Shown here: piece after piece, positions 47,313 to 56,419 of the stretch
Position numbering within the stretch: the stretch's first letter is position 1
How the letters are laid out: the number at the start of each line of letters is the position of its first letter
NCBI GenBank assembly: GCA_963693305.1
Contig: OY855908.1
Span: 25,903,993 to 25,967,992, forward strand
Direction: 5' to 3'
From: Meandrina meandrites
Lineage: Eukaryota > Cnidaria > Anthozoa > Scleractinia > Meandrinidae
DNA: 64,000 nt
Program-made: the position numbers and the translations under genes
The notes under the pieces: model-generated
What the model was told of the DNA's origin: nothing
Seen by the model: only the letters and a program-made list of their open reading frames with translations
Databases searched by the model: none

Positions 47313-48100
47313 TATAAGAAGGAAATTCAAAACTCGCCGATGATCATCGGCGAGGTAGTCTTGTCTATATAAGAAGGAAATCCAAAACTCGCCGATGATC
47401 ATCGGCGAGGTAGTCCTGTTTATATAAGAACGAAATCCAAAACTCGCCGAAAATCAGCGGCGAGGTAGTCCTGTCTATATAGGAAGGAAATTCAAAACTC
47501 GCCGATGATCATCGGCGAGGTAGTCCTTTCTCTATAAGAAGGAAATTCAAAACTCGCCGATGATCATCGGCGAGGTAGTCCTGTCTATATAAGAAGGAAA
47601 TTCAAAACTCGCCGATGATCATCGGCGAGGTAGTCCTTTCTCTATAAGAAGGAAATCCAAAACTCGCCGATGATCATCGGCGAGGTAGTCCTGTCTATAT
47701 AAGAAGGATATCCAAAACTCGCCGATGATCATCGGCGAGGTAGTCCTGTCTATATAAGAAGGAAATCCAAAACTCGCCGATGATCATCGGCGAGATAGTC
47801 CTGTCTATATAAGAAGGAAATTCAAAACTCGCCGATGATCAGCGGCGAGGTAGTCTTGTCCATATAAGAATGAAATCCAAAACTCGCCGATGATCAGCGG
47901 CGAGGTAGTCCTGTCTATATAAGAAGGAAATCCAAAACTCGCCGATGATCATCGGCGAGGTAGTCCTGTTTATATAAGAAGGAAATCCAAAACTCGCCGA
48001 TGATCAGCGGCGAGGTAGTCCTGTCTATATAGGAAGGAAATTCAAAACTCGCCGATGATCATCGGCGAGGTAGTCCTGTCTATATAAGAAGGAAATCCAA
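47313..48100. repeat. Palindromic 55-bp satellite, right array (about 14 units)
   Basis: Same unit as the left array, more homogeneous. Variants with CAGCGGCG in one palindrome arm recur in several non-adjacent units, as expected from block-wise copying. The array abuts a Penelope-like coding fragment directly at 48101. Confidence 0.93.
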
Positions 48101-48181
48101 AATATTGGTTATACAACACGACATCTTCATCAACGCATAGAGGAGCACAAAACCTCTGTTATTGGCAAGCACATTAAAGAA

Positions 48182-48439
48182 TAGGAATGAACGTTTATTC
48201 GTTTGTCTCACGATAGAATCGCTTTGAGATGTTGATCGCGACGTTTCGACTGCAATACTGCTAGTCTTCATCAGGCGATGAGGTCGATTGTTTTCGCGTC
48301 GCTATTTATGCACGTTGGTTCGCTGTGATTGGTGCATTTCGATCCTCATTATTATTCCGACTAACAGATGATGTTCCCTCAGAGGTCCGCTTTGTAGTTG
48401 AACGGCTGTTATGCTTTCTGATCGTAGGTATCCATGCTT
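48182..48439 (-). repeat. Inverted 3'-end copy at the left of the Penelope-like element
   Basis: 258 bp that pair with 49892-50149 without length difference. It contains the hammerhead motif on the minus strand. Confidence 0.92.
48235..48279 (-). ncRNA. Hammerhead-ribozyme motif, left (inverted) copy
   Basis: Reverse complement of 50052-50096. It has the same core (CTGATGA, GAAAC, GTC) and the same helix pairings. Transcription toward the left flank would be needed to make it. Confidence 0.7.
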
Positions 48440-48441
48440 AA

Positions 48442-50025
48442 AAACGAAGTGGGCATCTATCTGAAAGCGTATACAACAAGATCAGGCCCAAACACAAACA
48501 ACCACCTAGCATCTACGGTCAGCCTAAGATACACAAACCAAATGTACCATTGAGACCTATTGTATCGTGTATAAACACCTTTGCTTATGATTTGTCGGTT
48601 CATTTAGCTGACATTCTGTCCCCACTGACAGGCAAATCAGAGTTCGCAGTTACCAACTCTACTCATTTCGTGAATACCATCAACCATGAAAGAATACAAG
48701 AAAAGGAAATCATGGTATCATTTGACGTAGAATCTTTATTTACGAACGTGCCGATCGAAGATGCCGTAAAGGCCGCACTTCGCAAACTAGAAAACGATCC
48801 TGGTCTTACCGACCGTACAAACCTAACACCTACACAAATTGCCGACCTTTTAAACTTTGTTTTACGATCCACGTATTTCCAGTACAATGGTTCAATTTAC
48901 GAACAAAAGGACGGAGCCGCTATGGGGAGCCCTGTCTCCGCGGTTATAGCCAACATCTTCATGGAAGATTTTGAGGAGCGTGCGATAGCAAGTGCGATCT
49001 ACAAACCTAAGATCTGGAAGCGATATGTAGATGACACTTTTACTATATTAGATCGAGACCAAGTAGACGGCTTTCTACAACATCTTAATAACCAACAGCC
49101 CACTATTCGTTTTACCATGGAAACCGAGAAAGATAACAGCATTCCCTTTCTCGATACGTCAGTTATAAGGGACTCAAACGGCCTTCTCACTACCAGTGTG
49201 TACAGAAAGCCCACACACACTGATCAATACTTAGCCTATGACTCACACCATCCTCAGTCAGTGAAGCGTGGTATTGTTAAGTGTCTATATGACCGAGCCA
49301 AACACCTCATAACAAAACCATCAGTTATCTCTAAAGAAAAGAAACATTTATCGTCGGTACTTGTTTCTAACGGTTATCCTTCTTCGTTCATACGAAAACT
49401 TACTAAAACCACAAGACCAACAGCCAACAACGAACCCACGCAGGAATTTAAATCTACTGCGGTTTTACCCTATATTAAAGGTGTATCAGAGGTTCTTCGC
49501 CGCTGCCTACAACAACAAGGCGTTCGCACCGTCTTTAAATCTGACACAACTCTTCGGTCTTACTTAGTACGACCGAAAGACGCCCTAGAACCAGGCAAAC
49601 AAGAAGGTGTTGTATACAAAATTCCATGTGAATGCGGCAAAGTATATATAGGGGAAACAGGGAGAGCGATGCAAGACAGGATAAAAGAACACAACAGAGA
49701 CATACGGCTTGCTCATACGCAAACCTCCGCAGTTTCGGAGCACGCAAACGAAACGGGGCATCTTCCTTTATGGAACCAAGTCAAGTTTATCGATCGTGAC
49801 CCCCACCGATACACACGCAGGGTCAAAGAGGCTATCCAAATAAGACTTCATTCTAATAACATCAATAGAGACAGCGGAATGGAAATTCCTGAAGCATGGA
49901 TACCTACGATCAGAAAGCATAACAGCCGTTCAACTACAAAGCGGACCTCTGAGGGAACATCATCTGTTAGTCGGAATAATAATGAGGATCGAAATGCACC
50001 AATCACAGCGAACCAACGTGCATAA
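48442..50025 (+). CDS. Penelope-like reverse transcriptase with GIY-YIG endonuclease
   Basis: An open frame of 527 codons begins right after the inverted end. The first codons (near 48505, SIYGQPKIHKP) are already internal to the protein, so the true start is lost. Family motifs in order: LRPIVSC near residue 40; FDVESLFTNVP near 95; GAAMGSPVSAVIANIFMEDF (catalytic block B) near 160; YVDDTF with the catalytic Asp pair at about 195-198; FLDTSVIRDSNG; then a linker with Cys residues (IPCECGKVYIGETGRAMQDR, about 394-413), the GIY-YIG nuclease signature, and H-rich NETGHLPLW. No internal stop or frameshift is present, unlike every other transposon gene in the window, so the insertion is young. 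The C-terminal codons overlap the right inverted end. Confidence 0.9.
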   Translation, partial: KRSGHLSESVYNKIRPKHKQPPSIYGQPKIHKPNVPLRPIVSCINTFAYDLSVHLADILSPLTGKSEFAVTNSTHFVNTINHERIQEKEIMVSFDVESLFTNVPIEDAVKAALRKLENDPGLTDRTNLTPTQIADLLNFVLRSTYFQYNGSIYEQKDGAAMGSPVSAVIANIFMEDFEERAIASAIYKPKIWKRYVDDTFTILDRDQVDGFLQHLNNQQPTIRFTMETEKDNSIPFLDTSVIRDSNGLLTTSVYRKPTHTDQYLAYDSHHPQSVKRGIVKCLYDRAKHLITKPSVISKEKKHLSSVLVSNGYPSSFIRKLTKTTRPTANNEPTQEFKSTAVLPYIKGVSEVLRRCLQQQGVRTVFKSDTTLRSYLVRPKDALEPGKQEGVVYKIPCECGKVYIGETGRAMQDRIKEHNRDIRLAHTQTSAVSEHANETGHLPLWNQVKFIDRDPHRYTRRVKEAIQIRLHSNNINRDSGMEIPEAWIPTIRKHNSRSTTKRTSEGTSSVSRNNNEDRNAPITANQRA

Positions 50026-50149
50026 ATAGCGACGCGAAAACAATCGACCTCATCGCCTGATGAAGACTAGCAGTATTGCAGTCGAAACGTCGCGATCAAC
50101 ATCTCAAAGCGATTCTATCGTGAGACAAACGAATAAACGTTCATTCCTA
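49892..50149 (+). repeat. Right inverted end of the Penelope-like element
   Basis: Partner of 48182-48439. It includes the last 45 codons of the reverse-transcriptase frame, the stop, and the hammerhead motif. Confidence 0.92.
50052..50096 (+). ncRNA. Hammerhead-ribozyme motif, right copy
   Basis: Helix I is ATCGC (50052-50056) with GCGAT (50092-50096). The core CTGATGA is at 50057-50063. Helix II is GACT...AGTC closed by GC pairs with one bulged A. GAAA is at 50084-50087. Cleavage would follow GTC at 50089-50091. Helix III is only the short ACGT palindrome, as described for Penelope-type hammerheads that may work as dimers. An A at position 10.1 is non-standard, so activity is uncertain. 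Confidence 0.72.
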
Positions 50150-50361
50150 TCTTACACCACGATGAACAATATTCACATCTTTAATGACACATTAAAGAAG
50201 TCCACTGTGTCGCAAGTCCCGACCTAACAAAGACGTTTTCCGTGTTAAAGAAATGCCAAGGAAAACTGGATTGTTTAGTTAACGAAATGCTGCTAATTCG
50301 GGAAAGAAAACCTACACTTAACACGCAGTCAGACTCAATACGTGCGAAAGTATTTATTTAA

Positions 50362-50575
50362 TCTTAATGCAGCACGCCCCGACACTGTGAACGCTAATTA
50401 CCGCGAAGCAGTTCTTTAAATATGCTAACATACTCTGTCACCTTTATTTGTATTTAAATTCGAAACTCGACCGTTATCTCTATTTCTACTTGATAATGGA
50501 GTCAAGATGATTCCGAAACGTCGTAATCTAATTTCGCTCATTTTTATAGTCAATTGTATTTCGAAATGTTCTCTT
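50362..50575 (+). other. 3' untranslated end of the older Penelope-like element, decayed hammerhead
   Basis: It follows the older element's stop. At 50487-50525, TAC, TTGATAA, GGA...TCC, GAAACGTC and GTA are in hammerhead order, but two core positions are changed (C3 to T, G8 to A). It is probably an inactive ancestor-type motif. The segment then meets module Z. Confidence 0.55.
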
Positions 50576-51145
50576 ATTTAAAGAAATCGGGGTTAAATTG
50601 ATGTCAGTGCTTGTCATATAAAGGACATGAAAGTGTTATATGAAAAGTTAAATGAATTTCATGTTAGGACCTTTTAAGAACCACAAATTTAATTGAAAAT
50701 TCTCTAAAAAGAAGACATTATTATAACTATTATTGGTTAATCTTTTCTTTGTATGCAGCGAGCAGCAACAGATAAAGTGGTGTGACTAAATTTTAAGGTT
50801 ATACTTTTTCTACTACTACATTAGGCTGTCGATTTGTTTAATTTAACGGAAACCATAGGAAAATAGCCGTAATTTTGTATAAACAGCAGCTTCACGATGC
50901 CGTTCATTCTTCAATAAGGTAACGAACCATAATTACTATGACAGCATCAAATGGCTGATCATAGGAATATGCAGTTTCATTGGATCAGTCAGTATTTGTG
51001 TTTCACAAAATTATTCGTTGCCAAGTAGAATTTGGCCGGCTATGCAGTTATAACTTTATAGCCGAACAGACGTTTTAATTGCGTAGGTTTCGATCAAAAG
51101 GTAAAAACGGGATTTTTTGCTCTGCCCTGATCGGGGTCAGAAAAT

Positions 51146-51823
51146 TCTTGGTTTTCACGTGACGTCATCAAAATTCTAAAATCCAGAATCGCAAGACCCC
51201 TGAATTTTTATCCTTCACTGGCTATTAGACATCCTTAATATATATCTTGTCGGAGGTTTTTAGCTCGATAGCAGCCGCCGTCTTTAAGATAGACCATTTT
51301 GAATTTCGGAATTTCACGCCACGCGACATCAAGATGGCCGCCCGAAGGCTGTCACGTATGCTGAAAAAATGCCTCATCTTGCGATTTTTAACAATCTGAA
51401 CAGTTGAGGTTTTGCGAAAAGTGTTTATGTGAATGTTTGCTTGTTCATGAGAGTGATCTAACTGTCTTTTATAGCAGAAGTGAATTCCAGATGTTTTCAT
51501 TGATTTCCGGCCGCCATGTTGGTGCCCAACTGCATGGGCACCAACATGGTAGCCTGCGTAGCTTGGCGGTTTTATTGATTTGCACGCGTTTAACCCCAAT
51601 AAAACCGCCAAGCTACGCAGGCTACCAACATGGCGTTTCCATACAGTGCTCTGTAAATTTGTGTTGAACATTTTGACAGATAACTCGAGTACGGAGTACC
51701 GTACAAACCCGAGACGAGGAGAAACAAAATATCTGATAATTTTCTACAACCTGTAATATTCTTGGGTTTTTTCACTCAATAGTTTTGGATTTACTTTTTT
51801 GTGGCGTGACAGTGAAAACCAGC
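51146..51823 (-). mobile_element. GGTTTTCAC-type MITE, 678 bp, AAT duplication
   Basis: The ends TTGGTTTTCACGTGACGTC and GCGTGACAGTGAAAACCAG lie between AAT (51143-51145) and AAT (51824-51826). The paralogous empty site is at about 44950. Reversed relative to the copy at 46730. It contains a still smaller insertion at 51550-51624. Confidence 0.88.
51550..51624. mobile_element. 75-bp hairpin element, TAGCCTGCG ends, 9-bp duplication
   Basis: TAGCCTGCGTAGCTTGGCGG and its reverse complement form an almost complete hairpin. It is flanked by CCAACATGG at 51541-51549 and 51625-51633. The related MITE at 21394 has the uninterrupted CACCAACATGGCG. Same terminal nine bases as the 939-bp element at 20030. 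Confidence 0.88.
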
Positions 51824-52060
51824 AATAGAAAGTTTCACTGTGCATTTAAGCACAGTCACTTCAATTGCCAATTCGTTATGTAATCATTTTCGTTTCCTTT
51901 CTTTCTAATCTCTTTGTGGACCGAAACCAAACTTGTACTCATGGTTTTTGTGGCTTTCGTTTTAATCCTAGCGAAGAAAACTGTCACAGACAGTGATTCC
52001 GTGATAGATATCGTATATCAAGTGTCTACTTCCTCCATCTCCATCATGATCATAGTATAA

Positions 52061-54164
52061 GGGGTGGACCATTAGATTTTTGATGGGGGGGGGGGGGGGG
52101 TTGTGCAAATCCCAGAAAAAATATCGAGCATGTGCTTCTGGTTAAAAAGAATATCATGCAGAATTGTTAAGAAGAAAAAAAAAAATATCGAGCAGCCGTA
52201 ATCAGGGCGTGGCAAAGGATTTTTGCGCCGGACGGCCTCAAAAGTAGCTGTGAGTCACATGATACGGGACTGGGCATCAGATATTTTGATGCGTGATTTG
52301 GTATTTTGCAAGCGCGCGTCGCGTGATTTACCAATTAGATTTCCTATTAAAGTGAACCCTCTGATCTAGAAGGATATTATGATTCAACATGTTCAAAGAT
52401 ATTCATGCATTCAGATTCCCACCCTAACAGTTGTCGTGTGCAGGTATTTTTTTGTGACGAAATAAGATTTACTTAGAAAAGGAAATGAAACAAACAAGAG
52501 TAAAGGCAGGCCACATTGTATTGGTGCAGGATTCAAAATATGCAAACGTGTGAAACTGATGCTCTGGATATGTGCATGAGTACAAAAGACGGTTAAATAT
52601 ATCAAAAAGCTTTTAATTTATTTTTTCCTCTGGGCAATCCGTGTTTTTGCAGAGTTCTAGAAAACATACTTTTGTGTTCATTGCCTATGTTCAAACCACC
52701 AGCTGTCCCCTCCGGCTACTTCCAGAAGGGGTTGGGGGGGGGGGGGCGTCCTCCCCCCCCCCCCCCCCCCCCACCACCCACTTTTTTGGGAAAAAATTAA
52801 TTGAAAGAAGGCCAACTAATCTTAACACTAGGAAACAGTAAATCTAATTTAGGGTTAATAAGCATCCAACACGCTAAAAAAGCTTTCTTTCCTTCAAAAA
52901 TGTGTTTTAAAGGTTTTCAAGCCCAAATATCACTCTATATATTATTTTCTGAAAGCCAGAAATTTCATTCATCCCGCATTGTCTATTCACTGTGATTATT
53001 TGGGATTGCGTTACTTATGTCGCAAAGTTCGTTTCAGTAACATATCCGATTTCTTTCGGATTTCTCTGTGCCACGTGCACGGTCAGCTTACAATTTGTAA
53101 TCTTCAATGTTTTGATCATGATACACTCAGCAATATAATACATATTTAGAATGGATACTCAAACTCAGTGATTAGAGTTTTTATGGTTACTATCGTTAAT
53201 TCAGGCAAGCTAATTTAACGACGCTGGCAAATGTGCTGGTATCAAACTGTGTGATTGCTAGCAACTTTAATGTATCTATATGACAATAATAACTCCACAA
53301 AATTGCTTCAAGATTGCTTGAAAATAACGACAAATTGCTTCTCTAAAAGGGTCCCAAAATGAACCAAATGGCATTATAGTATGTCTATTTTTTCAAAATT
53401 TCCCGGGAGAGGATGCCCCCGAACCCCCTACCGGGAATGAGCCTTCAGCCCATTCAACAACACCGACATAGCTGGCTTCTTTAGGGCCCCCTCACTTCAA
53501 AATTCGTGCCTGATGCGTCCACTCAAAATTCGTCTAAACTGGTAAAATCTACAGTGAAGTCCCCATTTATTGACCCCTCATTTTTTTGGAACTCTAGATA
53601 ACTCCAAATTCGAAATGCGTCTTTTGAGAAGCCAGATTACTATTCAAATTTTCTTTCTTTGAGGTCTCTCTTTCTTGCTTTGAAAGCAATAAACAGGGCG
53701 CAAAAAAGATAGATTTTCCAGCTCGCCCTTTGGATAAGTTGGAACCATTACATCCAAGTCTGAAGGATTTTCTCAGTAGCGTTACGTAATTAGCAGGAAA
53801 AAACGTTCACTTGCCCAGTGGGCAAGTGATGCATAAAATCCACTAACCTGGATGAATAAAGATGAAACTCTTTATTGCTTTGAAAGAAAGATGTAAACTT
53901 TAAAAGGCCTTGCGTGTAAAGGCGGTTTTTAATAGGGTGAATTTTGAGTGGCTGCATGGTGATGGTGAAGTTAACTTCAAAATTTGTGTTTTAAATTCCA
54001 TTAAAAAAAAATCGTGCAAGGACATGGAGATCAAAAAAAAAAAAATCCTTCAGGGCTGGAAGAATCAAAAAAAAAAAATATATATATATATATCTTTCAG
54101 CCCAAAAATCCTGCAACCCCCCCCCCCCCCCCCCACCCCATCAAAAATTAAATGGTCCACCCCC
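52061..54164. mobile_element. 2.1-kb TIR insertion with subterminal poly-G/poly-C
   Basis: The left end GGGGTGGACCATTAGATTTT is mirrored by the right end, reverse complement GGGGTGGACCATTTAATTTT, followed on both sides by TTGATGGGG and a homopolymer of about 15 G or C. Paralogous module X copies have ATAGTATAATTTACTACC here with no insert. A duplication of AA, or nothing clear, flanks it. Interior open frames (a Gly/Pro-rich one at 52641-52841) reflect poly-G/C only; no protein family is recognised. Confidence 0.82.
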
Positions 54165-55215
54165 AATATACTACCAATACCGTTTAACTACGACATTTAG
54201 TTGTAATAGAAATGCAAATAGTCATGAAAATCTTTGACTTAAACTAGCAGTAACCGTCCACTAGTACCTGTAAATTTTCTCCTGTGATCGTCGATTGTCG
54301 AGTGAAAAAATGGCCGGGCAAGGCACTAGCATTGAAATATGGCAACTGCTCATCTTGGCGCAAGAGAAAAAGCTACAGCAAGCAGTTTAGGAAAAGCTCA
54401 ATTTGTTCAGATTTCGGTGGTTTGAAGTCCGCTTATGTAATTATAAATTGGATAGCAAATGTAGAAATTTCACCTACCTCTTCCAACAACTTTGTAAAGA
54501 TCTTGTACAAGCCTTTGATTGTCAGATCACTGGCTATCTTTAGGCAAGCGAGAAGGGACGCGGAATCTCAAGAATAAGGCCTCAGGGGGCCTGGCGAAGA
54601 GAAACATGATTATTTTATCACGAAACAAAACTTTCTTTCTTGTGCTTGATCTGCCACTGGGTCACCAAAAATGAACGGTTTACAATTTGTCAGATAACTG
54701 TTTAAAAAAGATATATATTGATCAAAATCTAGTTTCCCTCCGCGATAAACAATAGACTATCAAGTAGACGGGTAATGAGAATTCAGACAATCACTAATTA
54801 GAAGATTATACATAACGTTGAGTTTCCGTGAAGAGAGAAAGCCTGTCTGTTGAGGAAATCCTATTTTTACTAACGTCAATTACTTTTTCATGTTGCGAAA
54901 TGTATATCAGAACTTTGTCGTTTGCAGAAGGGAAACAAAACATGACATCACTTCAGACCTTAAGGAGTAATTTCCTTTACTAAGTCTTTTCGTCCAATGC
55001 CCAGACTCGAATATTAAATCTGCGAACGGATTGTTAAATATTTATTTAAACAAAGGAGGTTGCCTGATTAAACTTCAAGAGAAGTGTCTGCAACTAGATT
55101 GGTTAAGGGCATTGCCATAGCAACAGCTAAATCAAGAATATAAACATCCGATTGGTTTTAAATGACCTCATACGTCAATTTGTAATTATTCACTACAGGC
55201 AAGGTTATAAAATTA

Positions 55216-56255
55216 CAGCGATTATCAATCACACGCGACCTTCAGAGCACAATAGTCCAGATGAAAAGTTGAGTATCGGTGGATGGCAATCACTCCCGCC
55301 TCTTAAATTTGCTTAATTACACGAAACTTCACTAAGTTGTCTCAATATTCAGGGAATCGTGTGTTAGAATACATCCTAGGTGACCGTTTGAACACATTCG
55401 ACGGGTCAGAATGGAATAATTTTTTCGGATATCGTGTTCTTTCAGTTAAACGGCTTCTTCTGTGAGCAGACAATTTTTTTTTTATTTCAATCCCAAAGCT
55501 TCTTAACCTTCCGAGCTTGTTTACTTCGTTGAGGGTTTAATTCAACGTTGCTACGTATTCATACAATAGTGAATATCTTTTATTTTATTCGTAACTAAAA
55601 ACAAGATCTAGAAGGTCCTGAAAAAAGTTTGCCCAAATTTTCAAAATTCCAGTCCCAGTTCAATCTCCTTCTTTTTTTATCTTGTCTTTGATTTCCAGTC
55701 CCAGTGGCTCAAATCCCGTTTTCCCAGTGAAAATTTGCCTAAATCCCAGTTCCTAGTTTACCCCTTCAGGCCCTTTCAATCATGTAAGATTAGCCAGACA
55801 TAATTTCTCAGAAATACCCATCTAAATTCTCGGAAAAGATCGTGGATGTCACCCGTGCCAAAACAAATAAAAGCTCCCTCAGAAAAATCCGCTCATTGAT
55901 CCGTCCAAATATATAACAAAATATATAACCGAGCGATACATGAGTCTCATTCTATATGGCTTACGATTGCGCGTCATGCAGTTGAAGGTTTTCTTCTAAT
56001 GCCGGTGGATACTGGTTAATGGTATGTGTTAGGAGCAAGCGCTTAAAGCAAGGGTTGTAGTAGGTGTCTGTAATTGAAATAGTCATAAATATGTTATATG
56101 CTTCACAGAACTTAAAGTACGAGCAGCAATTGATGAACTTTACTTCTTCCGTGTAAGCAGAAACGATGAAACTTTTGGACAACAATGCGCAACAATTGAA
56201 TAGGATTATCCTCCTTTCATGTAAAATAGGATGATCCTAGTGCTACGATGATTTG
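55216..56255. other. No gene recognised
   Basis: AT-rich; no supported exon, RNA or element end. Confidence 0.4.
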
Positions 56256-56261
56256 AGCGCG

Positions 56262-56417
56262 ATATGTTTTCAGCCTCTGGTTTGCATACGAAATGTTGCA
56301 TTTGATCCTAGCGCTAGGATCATCCTCTCAGATAGGTTGATCCTAGTTCCAGGATGATCCTAGCGCTATAGGGCTAAATGCAACCCTTCGCATGTAAACG
56401 GAAAGCTGAAAACATAT
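56262..56417. repeat. Foldback element with central palindromes
   Basis: The arms ATATGTTTTCAG and TTTGCATACGAAATGTTGCA pair with the right side (56375-56417). The centre has the perfect palindrome GATCCTAGCGCTAGGATC (56304-56321) and repeated GATGATCCTAGCGC-like units. Related GATGATCCTAG sequence extends left to about 56230. Confidence 0.8.
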
Positions 56418-56419
56418 AA

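Larger units (their letters stand above)
48182..50187 (+). mobile_element. Penelope-like element, nested, with 258-bp inverted ends
   Basis: This 2,006-bp insert lies between 12-bp direct duplications. Its first 258 bp (48182-48439) are the reverse complement of 49892-50149, so the element begins with an inverted copy of its own 3' region. A further 38 bp after 50149 form the 3' tail. Between the inverted ends lies one open frame for reverse transcriptase plus GIY-YIG endonuclease. Inverted or tandem terminal copies (pseudo-LTRs) are typical of Penelope-type elements. The coding region is 5'-truncated at the inverted end. Confidence 0.9.
48101..50361 (+). pseudogene. Older Penelope-like element: GIY-YIG end, split by a younger one
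   Basis: 48101-48181 encodes IGYTTRHLHQRIEEHKTSV and ends HIKE, part of a GIY-YIG endonuclease. The frame resumes at 50188 with HIKE and runs through LKKCQGKLDCL and NEMLLIRERKPTLN to the stop at 50359-50361. The 12-bp sequence CACATTAAAGAA occurs on both sides (48170-48181, 50188-50199) as the target duplication of the younger element. Removing the insert and one duplicate joins the frame exactly. The reverse-transcriptase part is missing, so the fragment was 5'-truncated before or when it joined the satellite. Confidence 0.85.
50580..55215. repeat. Modular long repeat, copy 5 (Z, X, Y) with insertions
   Basis: Module Z is at 50580-51140. Module X starts at 51830 and resumes at 54165-54620 after a 2.1-kb insert. 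Module Y is at 54640-55215. Minus its three inserts, the unit is about 1.86 kb, matching copies 3 and 4. The intact AGCAGTTTAGG site near 54385 is an empty site for the 939-bp element family. Confidence 0.75.

Noticed and set aside
46131..48100. CRISPR-like array of palindromic repeats
   Set aside because: The repeats are contiguous 55-bp units with no variable spacers, no cas genes are present, and the DNA is eukaryotic.
52641..52841. Gly/Pro-rich open frame inside the 2.1-kb insertion
   Set aside because: Created by adjacent poly-G and poly-C runs.
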